Assembly: GCA_025529335.1 (NCBI GenBank)
Contig: JAMYHX010000127.1
Span: forward strand, 1 to 64,000
Reading direction: 5' to 3'
Origin: Rhizopus sp. PT2906
Lineage: Eukaryota > Mucoromycota > Mucoromycetes > Mucorales > Rhizopodaceae
Length of the DNA: 64,000 nt
Of this stretch, positions 1 to 12,271 are shown one piece after another; position 1 is the stretch's first letter, and the number at the start of each line of letters is the position of its first letter. The notes beneath the pieces are model-generated. The model was not told the DNA's origin, did no database searches, and worked only from the letters and a program-made list of their open reading frames with translations. The position numbers and the translations under genes were made by a program.

Positions 1-2382
1 CACCTCCTCTTTTCTGATCAAAGATAATGTTGAAGGAATGATAGTTGCCATATGCGTTCGATATCATGGTATTATGTGTGCGTATCAGCGTCGTTTATCT
101 TAAAACGGGTCACTGGTGACGACAAATCCTCAATCATTCACTATCGGACGTCCTTGGGTTATTTAACATGTAATGAAAGTAAACTCTTGTTCGTTAGCAT
201 CTTGTTCACATATGGTAAGCATATAAAGGCCAACGTATTGTCATAAATCTCATTTATAACGTGCCTTCATCAAGCATATCTCTTATACCCAGCGTTTCCA
301 AGGTAACCATGCTTAGCATATAAGAGTTCCAAGTGCAAATCAATCCTATCTATTCTACCCATCCGATAAAAGAATACATTTCTTTAAAAGATAATTCTTA
401 TCACGGTAAAAGCAGTATCATAACCCAGATCATGAAATGAACAATAAGATCAGTGTCAGGAACGAACTAAAAGTTTTCTTTATGAACTCAGGAACAGTTA
501 GTCAATCAAATCCTCGGTAATTATAATCCACGCTTAGAATAGTGGCTTACCAGCCGTTTGATAGCAACTATAAATGGTAGATCCTTTACTTAATTGTATG
601 TTTCTTCTGTCTTTATCTCAAAATAAAGATTAGTCTCAAAGAGTACTTCTTTTGTCTTTGTCTTGTGTCTTATAAACCATTACATAACAGTATAATCACA
701 CCTTTATGAAGCTGTTTTGCCAAACACAAAGGTAAGAGGCAAAAAACTAGTAGTAATAAAAAGAATAATCTATGGACAATAAGTCAGTGAGACTAAAATA
801 TATGATGATCTTTATTTACGATGAATAAATGATATTTATACTTTTTAACGTCTATGGACAATAACAATAATTGTATATCGTTATCTGACCTATAAGCATC
901 CATGTAGAAAGGGGAAGAACTGGGACAACCCTTGATCGAGGTTTATCTATTAGTTCAAGGTCCCTTCAGGTGCTTTGAGATAAAGGTAATACATGATCTG
1001 ACAATGGGTGTCGAATAAGGAACCGTCGATCTGAGGATGGGAGCACTGACGTCCAAATGATTATTGTAACGGCGCCCTAAGGTTGGATTCATATGTGATT
1101 GGACACACACGGAAGGATAACATCCCGAGTAGTTCGCTTACAAAGAATATTTATTGTTATGGTTGTGCTGGCACAACAAAAAGTATAAAAGAAATGTTCA
1201 TCTTTACTTTTTCTTTTCTCTTCCTTTATTTGTGAGTTAAAAAGGTATTTATGACGATTAGGGCACTCAGTCTGATCCCTAGCCAAGTTAACTATAGGAC
1301 CTCTGGTGGCCGATGATACGTGACGATGTTGAAGCAGGGGAATGAGTATGCCACTATCTCTTCGTAGTCATTCTTGGAAACATTACTTGCTTGCAAATGA
1401 TGGCCAAATGTGCCTTTTTCTTATTATAGAATGAATGTGAATGAAAGAAACAACTAAGCACTTATGAGCACGAGCAATAAGCCATGAGTTCCAGCCTAAT
1501 TATCCTTTTGTATAATGGTAGTTAGTAAGTGGATACTCGATTTAATTGTATTTCAAACTAATACTGCCCTTCAACAACGTTCTCTAATGTTGAAAATGTG
1601 GACCTACCTATGATGTTCATAGTTGGAAAATATATCTTGACATATCGACAACATATTTTTATTATACAAAAACCCTTCCACCATTTTCCATGATTGTGGA
1701 CATTTACACAATACTTTGAGGGCATTTCTTCTCAGGATAAACAAGTGTACTTTTTAATCGCCATTCGTGCGAATATATCGATACCATCGAATTTCAAGAG
1801 TAATTTAAAGTATAATGGGGCTACATTGAAGATGGTCTAACGTATAAGCCAATAAAAATTTTTGGGTATTTACTGTCAAATAGATTCAACATGGTCTTAT
1901 CAAGAAAACGATTTTTTAAAGAAGATAGTAGTGATTGAAATCCCTATTTATACATGACACAATTGACGCTTCAAGGTTTTAGGCAAACAAGACTCGTTTG
2001 TACAAGAGAGAAGGAAAGAAAACATTTGCACTAGTTTGCCATAGTGACGTTGATTATTTCCTCTCGAGCATCAAGTGTTATCAAACAATCCAAGTCGTGA
2101 AGAACTTTGATGAATGTATGACGTCGCTCTATTTTTCCGCAACGCAATACATGTGCCGTTTCGAACAATTGCATATGGGCATTGTCTTATTATTTTGCAT
2201 TTAAATATCGTTTGATTCAGAAAGGATAAAAAGGAGAACAAGCTACTTATTCTAATAATCAAGGTAGAATAAAGTCAAGTTGAGGTGAGTGTTTTTCTTT
2301 TGTGTTCAATCTTGACTCTGAAAGATATAAAAATAATTTCCTTTTTTTTTCCCATCTGTGTATTTATCATTATTCAGCACTC
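1..2382. other. AT-rich region without a recognisable gene
   Basis: No open frame in this stretch has recognisable domain content, and no pair of short open stretches could be joined by consensus introns into a convincing protein. The DNA is AT-rich with many stops on both strands. The last few hundred bases contain T-tracts and presumably hold the promoter of the gene starting at 2383. The rest may be decayed repeat DNA, but I could not identify a family or terminal repeats. Confidence 0.5.
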
Positions 2383-2906
2383 ATGTCTAACTCGATTGCT
2401 CAACAATTCATAAAAAATCCTCATTTCGTAGTAGTCGGTGCTAGTCCTGATCGTCAAAAGTTTGGCAACCGTATCTTGCGCTGGTAATTTGACTGTTGAA
2501 TAGAGACTAGATAACTTAATGTTTATAAAGGTATCAAGCGAATGGACTTGATGTGACTCCTATTCACCCAGTAAGCAACCTCTTTGTTGATACAATAAAG
2601 ACCAAGCTTATAGTTGTATAGAAAGAAAGTATGATTGAAGGACTGAATGCGTTGAACAGCATACACCAGGTCACTGTCCCTCAACAAACGTCTATATCTA
2701 TCGTCACTCCACCCAAAGTAACATTACAAGTGTTGCAAGATGCTAAACAATTAGGTTTCAAGTATATCTGGATTCAGCCTGGTGCAGAAGATAATGCTGT
2801 CAAAGGTTACGTAGCGCAAAATAGTGATCTTAAAGTCATTCTTGGTGGACCTTGTCTTCTGGTAGATGGTCCTTCCCTCTTGAAGACCAGAGAGGGTCGC
2901 CTGTAA
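2383..2906 (+). CDS. CoA-binding-fold (YccU/CoA_binding_2 type) protein
   Basis: Three exons (2383-2483, 2531-2570, 2622-2906) join in frame to give a 141-residue protein starting MSNSIAQQFI. It has the single Rossmann-like layout of the CoA_binding_2 family: an N-terminal strand followed by VVVGAS near residues 14-19, then the HPKE motif formed across the second intron, and a C-terminal IWIQPGAE segment typical of these proteins. The family is related to the CoA-binding half of succinyl-CoA synthetase, but the small stand-alone members have no firmly assigned reaction, so no metabolic role is claimed. The length is normal for the family (about 130-150 residues). Both introns are short (47 and 51 nt) and use GT/AG. 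Confidence 0.8.
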
Positions 2907-3090
2907 GAAAGAAATAAAGCTTATTTAAACCCCGACCGGACAAAAATGTTGAGTTATTCTCATGAGCTTACCATAAAAAAAAAAATAACAAAAGGGTGAA
3001 GAGATGAGGACCCTACATGAAATCTTCCTTTTAGTGATTACAATCCATCCATCATGGTAAAGAATCATCCATCCAATATACGAATATACA

Positions 3091-3627
3091 ATGGTCAGTT
3101 ATGGACAGATTGATTAATATTTTTGATATCTGGAATCGTAGACTAGCAAGAGAAGAAACAATGGACGTAACCAACACGGACGTGGACACACCAAGTTTGT
3201 CCGTTGCATCAACTGCTACCGCTGTGTCCCCAAGGTTAGATAGAAAAGTACAAAGACAAGCAGAGTTATTGAACCTTTTGATATATAGGATAAGGCCATT
3301 AAGCGTTTCACCATTCGTAACATGGTAGAAACTGCTGCCATTCGTGATATTCAGGAAGCTTCTGTCTATGAAGGTAAATAATTGAAGGGGGGAAATGGTG
3401 ATATCATATTCATTTTCTCGGTGTAGAATATGCCATTCCTAAGCTCTACGTCAAGCTTCACTACTGTGTCTCTTGCGCTATTCACGCTCGTATCGTCCGT
3501 GTCCGTTCTCGCACCGAGCGTCGCAACAGACTTCCTCCTCCTAGATTCAGATTCCAAAAGGTAAAATAAGATATTAAAGCATATATCAAAGACTAATGAC
3601 CTTTATCAGACCGCCAACAAGGCTTAA
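3091..3627 (+). CDS. RPS26: 40S ribosomal protein eS26 (RPS26)
   Basis: Five exons join in frame: 3091-3093 (only the ATG), 3142-3234, 3289-3373, 3427-3560 and 3610-3627, giving 110 residues. The protein starts MTSKRRNNGRNQHGRGH and contains the paired zinc-binding cysteines of eS26, CINC (YRC follows) and CVSC, plus the conserved FTIRNMVE and LPPPRFRF stretches. eS26 is a small-subunit component at the mRNA exit channel. The length agrees with other fungal copies (about 110-120). The start is fixed because the MTSKRRN N-terminus appears only if an intron is removed directly after the ATG; such early introns are common in fungal ribosomal protein genes. The terminal coding exon is only 18 nt. 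Confidence 0.95.
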
Positions 3628-3722
3628 ATTGTGTCTACATTTTCTCTTTATTTACAATAAAAGAAAAAAAAAGTTTTGGAATTGTGTATTTGTAAATAAT
3701 AAGGGAATGTCAACTTTTGCAC

Positions 3723-3745
3723 AGACACACACACACACACACACG
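3723..3745. repeat. (CA)n microsatellite
   Basis: An uninterrupted run of alternating CA lies in the spacer between the eS26 stop and the mannosidase start. It is a simple repeat with no inferred function. Confidence 0.9.
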
Positions 3746-3844
3746 CATATCCCTTTTGTTGGTGTGTAGAAGGTTATCAAATATAAGGCCTTTAATTTTT
3801 TATTTTTATTTTTCATTGCTTTTTTCCCTTGTTTTTCATTGGTA

Positions 3845-6800
3845 ATGAATTTGAGCCAATTTCCCTTTGATCAACTGTCGCCTCAGTTTATACCATTTCA
3901 GTACAACAATAAACATAATAATCATGACAACAATAGCAGTAACAGCACACAACCAAGTATCATTCAGCATCCAAAATCTATAAGAAGTATAACAGTTGAT
4001 CGATGTTCGAATTTTGTAACTTCTGGTGTCAATGGTAGTGACATCAACCTTCTTTCTCAACTATATAAAGCACGAACTGACTCAGGTTGGGGAATAAAGC
4101 ATAGCATATGTGCTTGATATTCACATTAAATAGAGGAATACATTTCACTATTGGTTTACAGTGTTCCTGATCTAAAGCGAATACCATTCGAAGAAGCTAT
4201 TCGACAAGAATTTAGACCTACTCAACTAGGTGAATGGTTTGGTCCTTCTTGGGTAATTATATATATATAAAGTGTTATAGCATATATTCATATTGGTTAG
4301 TCTACACACTGGTTCCATGTTCGACTACGGATTCCGGAAGAGTTTGTTGGTGAAGAAGTGCACTTCATTTGGAATTCAGACAATGAAGCCTTAATTTGGA
4401 GTATGGAAGGCCTGCCTCTTCAGGGTTTAACAGGTGGTGGTAAAGTTTAATATAATTTACCAATTTGGTCTAGTGCGAAAAAGAAATTAAACCCCTCTCT
4501 ATGTATATAGCTGGAAACGATGCACGACTGGATTATATCTTGACAACAAGCGCACAAGGAGGAGAAATCATTCAGTTTTATGTTGAAATGGCATGTAATG
4601 GTATGTTTGGTACTGGTAGTGGTTTAATAGGTCCACCTGATCCAAACAGGTTCTTCAATCTACACGAACTGGTAATAAGGACAATAGGAAAAGTGGCATT
4701 TTATTAAAGCACATGTAGGAACTTGTTGTGCCTAACAAGCTTGCCTGGGACCTTTTGCATGATTTTCAAGTAATTATTGGTATTGGCAAAGATTTTCCAG
4801 AGGATTCTGTAAGGGGTTCCCAAGCCCTTTATACAGCAAACAGAATCATGAACGTGTTCTCGGCTGGTGATGATCGGTCGATTGTCGAAGCACTAAAGAT
4901 ATCACGCGAATTTTTAAATGCCAAGAATGGTGATGCACAGCATGAAGTATACGCGGTTGGACATTGTCATATAGGTATATTACATATATATTTATGTTAT
5001 AATGAAGCTAATCGTATTAGACACTGGTTGGCTATGGCCGTTTGAAGAAACAATTCGAAAATGTGCTCGCAGTTGGTCATCACAGATCAATCTGATGGAC
5101 AGATACCTTGACTATAAATTTATTTGTTCACAGGCACAACAATATGAGTGGGTCAAAGAAAATTATCTGTTGCTGTGGGAAAGGATACATGAGAAGGTAG
5201 CTATGGGTCAATTCGTACCTACTGGAGGGGTAAGTATATTGCTTATTTTTTACCTATTCATTCTTACTATTGTTATTATAGACATGGGTAGAGATGGATA
5301 CTAATATACCTGGTGGAGAATCACTTTGTAGGCAATTCCTTCTAGGGTAAGAAAGAACAGTTATATTATCATAACTGATCCCTTTTTATAAAAACAGACA
5401 GCGATTTTTCAAGGAGAACTTTGGAAAACGATGTAAAATATTCTGGTTACCTGATTCGTTTGGATATACAGCACAGGTAAGAAGAGAAAGAAAATAGGAG
5501 AAAAGCTAGTGTTTTAATGTGATCTACAAAAAGATACCTCAATTAATGAAACTAGCAGACATGAAATACTTTTTCACACAAAAGCTATCATGGAACAATG
5601 TCAACAAATTCCCTCTTACAACATTTTGGTGGATTGGATTAGATGGTACAAAAATATTAACACATATGGCACCATCAGAAACCTATAATGCTCAGTGCAC
5701 ACCAGAGGAGCTTACGAGAAGGTAAAAACAAGCTGGATGTGGGTCAGAGACAAAAAAAAACATGAACCCTTTTATATTTTTTTCAGTGTCAAAAACCATA
5801 GGGATAAAGTGTTTTCAAACTCGAGTCTGTTAGTGTACGGTAACGGTGATGGAGGAGGAGGACCTTTGGCGAGTATGATAGAGAGACTACGACGGATGAA
5901 GGATGTGGTAAGTTAATCACCACATACAATAAACAAAAATCTAATAGACGATTCCAAAAGGACGGCTTACCAAAGATAAAGATGGCCTCAGATATCGAAT
6001 TTTATGAGCAAATCGAAAAGACAGCTAACGAATTACCATTTTGGAAAGGTGAATTGGTACGTGTATATATATATTTGGGGGAGGATATGTATGCTAAATC
6101 TGATCCACATAAAAAAAGTACTTTGAACTGCACAGAGGCATCTATACTACACAATCATTGTGTAAGAAATTAAACCGAAGTTGTGAATTTCTGCTTCGAG
6201 ATCTTGAGATGCTGGCAACATTTGCATATCTGAAATATCCTGAATCATTCCAGTAAGGAGACAAGAGTGTTTTTTAAAGGGATACACTAACAAAAAAGCT
6301 GTAGGTATCCTAGAGAGACCATCAACGAATTTTGGAAGTTCCTATGTCTAACTCAATTTCATGATGTCATGGGTGGCTCTGCTATTGAAATGGTCTATGA
6401 TGACTGTTTACAACTGTATACCAAGATTGATGTCTTGGGAAAACAGATGAGAAATGAGTACTTGGCAAAACTACTCAACTTACAGGAGGAACCTACGTTG
6501 GATGATACAAAAGGTATAAAAAGCTAATTCATTATGTGTGCACATAGCTGACATGAATAGTGCAGCCTTGGCTATTATCAACACGCTGCCTTGGGAAAGA
6601 ACCGAAATAGTAACAGTGCCTCTTAACGAAGGATTACCGAAATTGACACAATATTCTGCCTTTGGAAGATCAGCCTATGTGCTTGGTAATGCTTTACAAT
6701 TATTTGTTTATTAATATATTCATCAACTTTTCATGTAGTAAATAAGGTACCACCGATGGGATCCAAAGGCTACAGTTTTAAGGAGCAATTAGAATATGAA

Positions 6801-8087
6801 CCTGTAAAGATCAAGATGGATCAGTTGAACCACATTGTTATCGAAAACCAGTTTATTCAAGTCACATTTGATCAGTCCGGCCATATTGTTCGATTATTTG
6901 ACAAACAAGTAGAACGTGACCTGATTAGACCAGGAGAATGTGGCAATGAATTCAAGGTATATGAAGATATCCCTCTCTTCTGGGATGCGTGGGATGTCGA
7001 AATATATCATCTGGAAAAAGCCAGAAGGGTAGACCAAGGATCCGTGCAGATCCTTGAGCAGGGACCTCTTCGTGTCTCACTGCTAATCGAAAAACAAATA
7101 TCTGAATTTAGTCGTCTGCGGCAGATAGTCGTACTCACTGCTGTGTCGCGTCGACTTGATTTCGAAACTGAGGTTGACTGGAACGAAAACAGAAAGTTTA
7201 TGAAGGTCGAGTTTGCTTGGGATATCCTGACGGACGTAGCAACCTATGAGTGTCAATACGGTTATGTACAACGACCGACAAATTACAACACGAGCTGGGA
7301 CAGTGCCAAATTTGAGGTGATGGCTCAAAAGTTTATGGATCTGTCCGAATTTGGATACGGTGTGGCTCTGTTGAATGACTGTAAATATGGGTGTTCAGCG
7401 TTTCAGAATTCCATGCGGTTATCTCTTTTGCGATCACCCAAGGCACCCGATTCAAACTGTGATTTAGGACACCATACATTCAAGTATGCTATTTATCCAC
7501 ATCCTGATCACTTTTTACAATCGGACGTGGTCCAGCAAGGTTATAATTTTAATGCGCCGTTGTTGGCAAGGTATGAATACAAATATTTACAAGATGTGCT
7601 TATATCGATTTTCCCTCTTTTGTATATCTGTAGTGTGACTTCAAAGAGTAGAATACATGAAGTAGACTATGCTGTTCCTCAATTTACAGTAGAAAATGCT
7701 CCTAATGTGATACTTGATACTATAAAATTAGCTGAGGATTCAAACGATGTCATCATCAGACTATACGAAGCCTATGGTGGGCATGCCAAGGCCAGACTAA
7801 TAAGGTAAAAAGAAATAGATGTATGTGTACTTGTAACTGATCTTGTACTTATTAGTTCGAGAGTCATTGAAAAAATAAGTAAATGTAATATATTAGAAGA
7901 AGTTATTGAATCGATACCTATTATCAACCCAACAAATCCTACAAACGTCAGCCGGACATTCAGTAAGAATCTTCGAGTGTTGGATGATGACATTGTAGAA
8001 TTAGAGCAGCAAAGACAGATAAATGAAGGGACAATCATACGATTTAAACCTCATGAAATCGTCACTCTAAAGCTATCGTTAATTTAA
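3845..8087 (+). CDS. AMS1: Alpha-mannosidase, GH38 family (vacuolar Ams1 type)
   Basis: A long, many-exon gene. Exon 1 is 3845-4085 and exon 2 begins at 4134, joining to the family segment LLVYSVPDLKR. Signature sites follow in order: GHCHIDTGWLWPF, created across an intron near 4975-5040 and holding the H-x-H-x-D zinc ligands; WVEMDTNIPGGESL; WLPDSFGY with the nucleophilic Asp; and TTFWWIGLDGT. The middle and C-terminal beta domains run from about 6580 to 8087. These proteins hydrolyse alpha-mannosides from free oligosaccharides; the yeast homologue lacks a signal peptide and reaches the vacuole by selective autophagy, and no signal peptide is evident here. The N-terminal 40 residues are Asn/His-rich. 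The start is the ATG at 3845. Most exon edges are clear; a few middle ones are approximate. Confidence 0.92.
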
Positions 8088-8382
8088 TAAACTACTAGAA
8101 ATCTCTCTTTGTAATATCTATCGCCTATTTGATACAGCAATTGTGTATATTACCGCGTACTGTATCATCTTTACTACCATAAACTCTACGGGCCCTCTCT
8201 TAACAGTTCACAAGCATGTCAATTGCCTTTGTAATAAGGTCTGTTGTTCACATCAAGCAACAAACCTATAAAATCAAGATGTAGACCATTGATCTCTCAT
8301 TATATTAACAATGCTTCAAAATAGCTTTTAATATAAAATCATTACAAAATAATTCTTTAACAGCTTCTATTAACAGGATCAA

Positions 8383-9021
8383 TCATAAAAAGGTAAGATG
8401 CTGTCGTTCAGAATTAAGTTTCTGTAATTGTCTTTGTAGTACATCGACTTCTGCTTGCTGAATTACTCTTCTCTCTGGTATCCCATGCTCAAATGCTTCA
8501 TAATTTTTGTTTTGTATCTCTTGTATGAGAAAGAGGAGTAGCTGTTCTGGAAGGAGTCTGATACTGTAGAAACCCATTAATCGGACTGTTTTCACCACGG
8601 GCAGTATGCATATATTAATTCAAGCCATAGCTAGCACAAAGTGAGTTGATATTAAAAGAGGGAGCAAAGGAGACACTAAAACTTCTTATTTGTTATTCTT
8701 CTTGTTCATATGTAGTGCCATCTTCCGCTTCTTCTGTTGCCTTTTCTCTGCTTTCGGTTTCTTTTCGAATTCTTTGAGCAATGTTAAAGAACTCGGCTTC
8801 AGCAAAGTTCTTCCAATATTGCACTGTGGTTTTACCCTTATTTTTTTTTGGGTATTAACTCTAGCTTCAGCACTAGTAACTATCCCACAAAGTAATCTGG
8901 ATCGCGATATTATTGATTTACAAAGTTCACCAAGGCTCCCCGTCTGTTTGATAGCAGTGGCGAGTTTCTGAAGAAACGTGAATTTCAAGTTGTTGCATGA
9001 AACTATTCCTAGGATAATCAT
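8383..9021 (-). CDS. Unresolved minus-strand coding patch (one or two small proteins)
   Basis: I do not recognise this. Two protein-like stretches occur on the minus strand. The upstream one is an open frame from 9021 containing KLATAIKQTGSLGELCKS. A 63-nt GTGGGA...CACAG intron could join it to an acidic tail, QYWKNFAEAEFFNIAQR... ending EQEE and a stop near 8692. The downstream one (about 8577-8383) starts MGFYSIRLLPEQ and ends with a coiled-coil-like segment, VLQRQLQKLNSE. A third frame near 9030-8935 also looks protein-like (QLEIHVSSETRHCYQ). No single exon model connects them convincingly. This may be a small gene with unusual splicing, two small genes, or a decaying gene. Confidence 0.3.
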
Positions 9022-9346
9022 TTTCTTTCCAGCGTTCTACAGACACCTTTGGATGATGAACCAGTTAATTCTTCACTTTCATTTCGCTTTCAGCTAGTCG
9101 GTCTATTGATCACAGTCTTTTCGGGATCATATACCACTCTTTGCTATTTCTTTTCACGCATTAGTAAATATTAGCAATAATAAAGCGGAAAGAAGCCCAC
9201 TTACAGTCGAGTAGCTGAGTTTTTTTTATTTATTGCATACACACACACACACGCACGCGCGCGTACGAGAAAATTTGACGCGTGCACTCTGTAACTTAAA
9301 AAGTGACCGCGATCCCCTTTTTTACATACTTTTTACGATATTGAAA
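9022..9346. other. Upstream region of the Mrc1-like gene
   Basis: This interval contains a short CA/CG alternating tract (about 9238-9262) and T-runs just upstream of the ATG at 9347. No gene is evident, though a consensus GTAAGT donor on the minus strand near 9212-9207 could belong to an untranslated first exon of the minus-strand patch at 8383-9021. Confidence 0.35.
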
Positions 9347-11757
9347 ATGAGTGAACGAACCAAGAGAGACGATGGATTAAACTCAAGCTATATAGGCGCA
9401 TCTGATTCTGAAGATGATTTTAGTTCTACTTTTGGAAACGAAAACGATGCTCTTGATAACTACAACGTTTCAGATAAACTCAAGAATCTGCTAAGAATGG
9501 GTAACTTTCGACTGGAAGAGAGCGGCCTGACTCAGATTGAGGATGAATCAGACGATGACTCCATAAGACCTATTCGAGAGATTGAGAAAAGTTTAATATC
9601 AGATAGCAATAATAACAGTAACAACAATAGTGAAAATAAATACATGAACTTTCCATTAAGACCTGTTGACGATGGTACAATTATCGAAAAGAAGAAGAAG
9701 AAAGTTGATAAGTTAAAACGCCGAGAGAAAGAAAAAGAAAAGAAGAAGAAGAAAAAGACTAGAGATGATATTCTGGAACAGCCGCCTCAGAAACAACGAC
9801 AAAACGTACATGACTTTTTGGAAAGGTTAAGGCAAGAACAGTCGGATGATGAGGAGGAAGAATTCAGTAGAAAACGTAGAAGCGGCGGTAGGAAGACGAG
9901 GAAGAACAGAGACGATTTAAGGTCAAAGGTTGATGAGAACGGAGAAAGACTTGTACGGGAGACGGAACTGCTGAACAGTTCGTCAGACGATTCAGACGAC
10001 GACAGGCCCATGTCCAAGAGAGAAGAAATGGAAATGTATCGTCAAAGAGAACGTATGTTGAGAGCTACTGAAGTAAAACTCAAGCCGACGATCAACGTAA
10101 AGTCATATGAAGATTTTATTAAGCGTAGAGAACAACGTGAACAGGAAAAAAGGATAAAAAAAGAGCAAGAGCAAGCGAAAATGCAAGCTCAACATGATAG
10201 TGACAGCGATGACCTTGAAATCATCTATAACTCCAAACTAAAAATCACTTCACCAGACCGCCCCAAGTATCCATTTTTGGCAGTGTCGCCTGTTCGTAAT
10301 GCAGAGACCTATAGACGAGAGCATAACGCGATGCTACTCAAAAAGCTATATGAACAAACTCAGGAACATAGAAAACAAATGGAAGAAGCAGCAAAGGCAA
10401 AAGGAAATTTTGTGTCGGCTGTAGATAGAGCAAAGAAATTGATCGAACAAGAGAAAAGAGCACAGATCATAAATGAACAAGTTGAGAAGCATTTTAAAAA
10501 GAAATCAACTTTGTTTTCAACTATAATGGATGAGGATGATGATGAAGATGAAGATTATAAAGATGACGAGCAAGAGGATGAGCAAGAGGATGAGCAAGAG
10601 GATGAGCAAGAGGATGAGCGAGAGGATGAGCAAGAAGATGAGCAAGAAGATGAGCAAGAAGATGAGCAAGAAGATGAGCAAGAAGATGAGCAAGAGGATG
10701 ATGAAATAAATGAACAAAATCAAGATGATGATAATAATAACGATAAACAAGAAAATAACAAAAAGGTTGATGACAATAATATGAATACCGATGCTGATCA
10801 ACACGATATGGAAGAGACAGACAATCGTAGGCGCGTAAAACGAGTTATCCTAAGTGACTCGGAGGAAAGTGACAATGATGAGACCAGCAGCCCAAGATTA
10901 AGGCCAGACAGTCCAGGTCTGCGTAAATCAATGACGAGCAAACCAAAGCCAAAAGAAAAAAATGATTACGTTGTAGAAGAAGCTGAAGAAGAAGAGGACG
11001 AGTTCTTTGGGATGGGTGGACCTGATATAGAAGAGACTGAGGATCTGGATCAATATGAACAGGATGGCGTTCTCGTTGAACATAATGAAGACACTGAGAA
11101 TGTAGACGATGCCACGCTTAGGGCAATGTTCAAGTAATGTTTAACTTTTAATGCTTGTGAACTTTTTTATTAACATCTCTTACAAGCCAACAGGATGCTG
11201 AATCTGATAAAAATATGGTAGAACGTTTGATAAAGGATATCACAAGTGGTGGCCTGAGAAAAAGAAAGGCTGCCCTGGAGGAAGGCTTTATGTTTGATGA
11301 TCTCGATCTCTATGACGATGACGATGACGATTTGGCAGCTATAAGAAGGGCTGCTGCTGCCAAGAGACGTAAAATGCTACAAGAAAATGGTGATGCACTG
11401 GAAGCATTAGGTAAAGCTTTTACATCAGCTGCTTATCTCTATATATTCAATTGTACTAATCCCTTTTTTATACAAATAGCACAAAACCCAAAGACTGCAG
11501 CATTTGCTAAAGCTGCTAAAGCAGTGATGGATGAAAGTTGTATCCCTTCTATTGATCTTAGCGATGACGATGATGATCCAATTGATACTGAAGAAAACAA
11601 AGAGAGAACACTGAATGCATATCTCGAAGATGATGATGATGATGATGATGAGGATAAAAAGGATGGAAACAATGGCACATTTATATCTGATGACGACGAG
11701 GATGCTGAAGAAGAACTCCCATATATCATCTGCCCACTTCCAGCATCAATTCAATAA
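9347..11757 (+). CDS. MRC1: Mrc1/claspin-like replication checkpoint mediator
   Basis: Three exons (9347-11133, 11187-11410, 11480-11757) join in frame to a protein of about 760 residues that is extremely acidic with basic KKKKK patches. Joining exons 1 and 2 gives RAMFNQQDAESDKNMVERL followed by GGLRKRK, and exons 2 and 3 give ALAQNPKTAAFAKAAKAV, both matching the conserved C-terminal region of fungal Mrc1 and claspin. Such proteins travel with the replisome, tether it to the polymerase and activate the Rad53/Chk1-type kinase under stress. Several S-D-S-E and SQ/TQ-like acidic sites are present. The start is the ATG at 9347 rather than the CA-repeat-encoded upstream frame. An internal 12-bp repeat encodes an EQED tract. 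The identification rests on the C-terminal motifs and composition. Confidence 0.72.
10568..10699. repeat. 12-bp coding minisatellite (11 EQED units)
   Basis: Eleven tandem copies of a 12-bp unit (GAGCAAGAGGAT with silent AAGAT variants and one Q-to-R change) lie inside the Mrc1-like coding sequence and encode EQED repeated. Units 6-11 share the GAAGAT variant, so this half probably expanded more recently. The frame is preserved throughout. Confidence 0.95.
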
Positions 11758-11813
11758 TACAATTTATGTAAATACTTGTATAATACACATCCCTCTATAT
11801 ATATATATCTACA

Positions 11814-12125
11814 CTAGTCTTCTTTTTCTTGTTGTTCTTGTCTTTTTGCACGTTCAAGCTCACCAATGAACCTAATAAGTATATGTTTTAATATCACAGC
11901 CTTGTTTGTCGTTATAACTTACCATCTTATTGTCACAAACAGACACATGGCAAGCAGCAATAGTGCAATCACGTGTGGGTTTCCTCCAGTAATGACAATC
12001 ATAAAGAGTAGAGTAGCAAAGAGTGCATAAAAAGCATAAAACATGATCTTGATGACTCCTTTTGCTGTATAACCTGGAGTCATGATGGACTTTACAATGT
12101 CATCCCCAAGCCCATTAGTTTCCAT
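11814..12125 (-). CDS. PKR1: Pkr1-like V-ATPase assembly factor
   Basis: Two exons (12125-11923 and 11871-11814, 51-nt intron) encode 86 residues. The family pattern is clear: a short N-terminus ending in IVKSIMTPGYT, two hydrophobic helices (about residues 24-45 and 49-66), and WFIGELERAKRQ, created exactly across the splice junction, followed by a charged tail. In yeast, Pkr1 is an ER membrane protein that helps assemble the Vo sector of the vacuolar ATPase. Its stop lies only 56 bp from that of the convergent Mrc1-like gene, so the 3' untranslated regions must overlap. Confidence 0.85.
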
Positions 12126-12271
12126 ATTCTACTTTCTTGCTAAAAAGTTTTGTTGCAGTAAACGGTTTATGATTGAAAATAGTTCGCCCATTTAAATGCT
12201 GAGAATCAATTATGGCTCAAATAGTGTAAAAACGGAAGGGGGTCTTTTTTTTTTGTCTTCTTTATCTTTAA

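Noticed and set aside
3839..3844. Upstream TTG-initiated start for the mannosidase
   Set aside because: The ATG at 3845 is in the same frame and is a normal eukaryotic start.
8383..9021. OPA3-like or ATP synthase subunit g-like gene
   Set aside because: Short phrases suggested these families, but exon order and conserved central motifs do not line up, so no name was given.
10517..10804. Minus-strand Leu/Ile-rich open frame
   Set aside because: It is the antisense of the Mrc1-like acidic repeat; hydrophobic Leu/Ile codons arise mechanically from GAG/GAT repeats.
11439..11729. Minus-strand Ser-rich open frame
   Set aside because: Antisense shadow of Asp-rich codons in the Mrc1-like gene.
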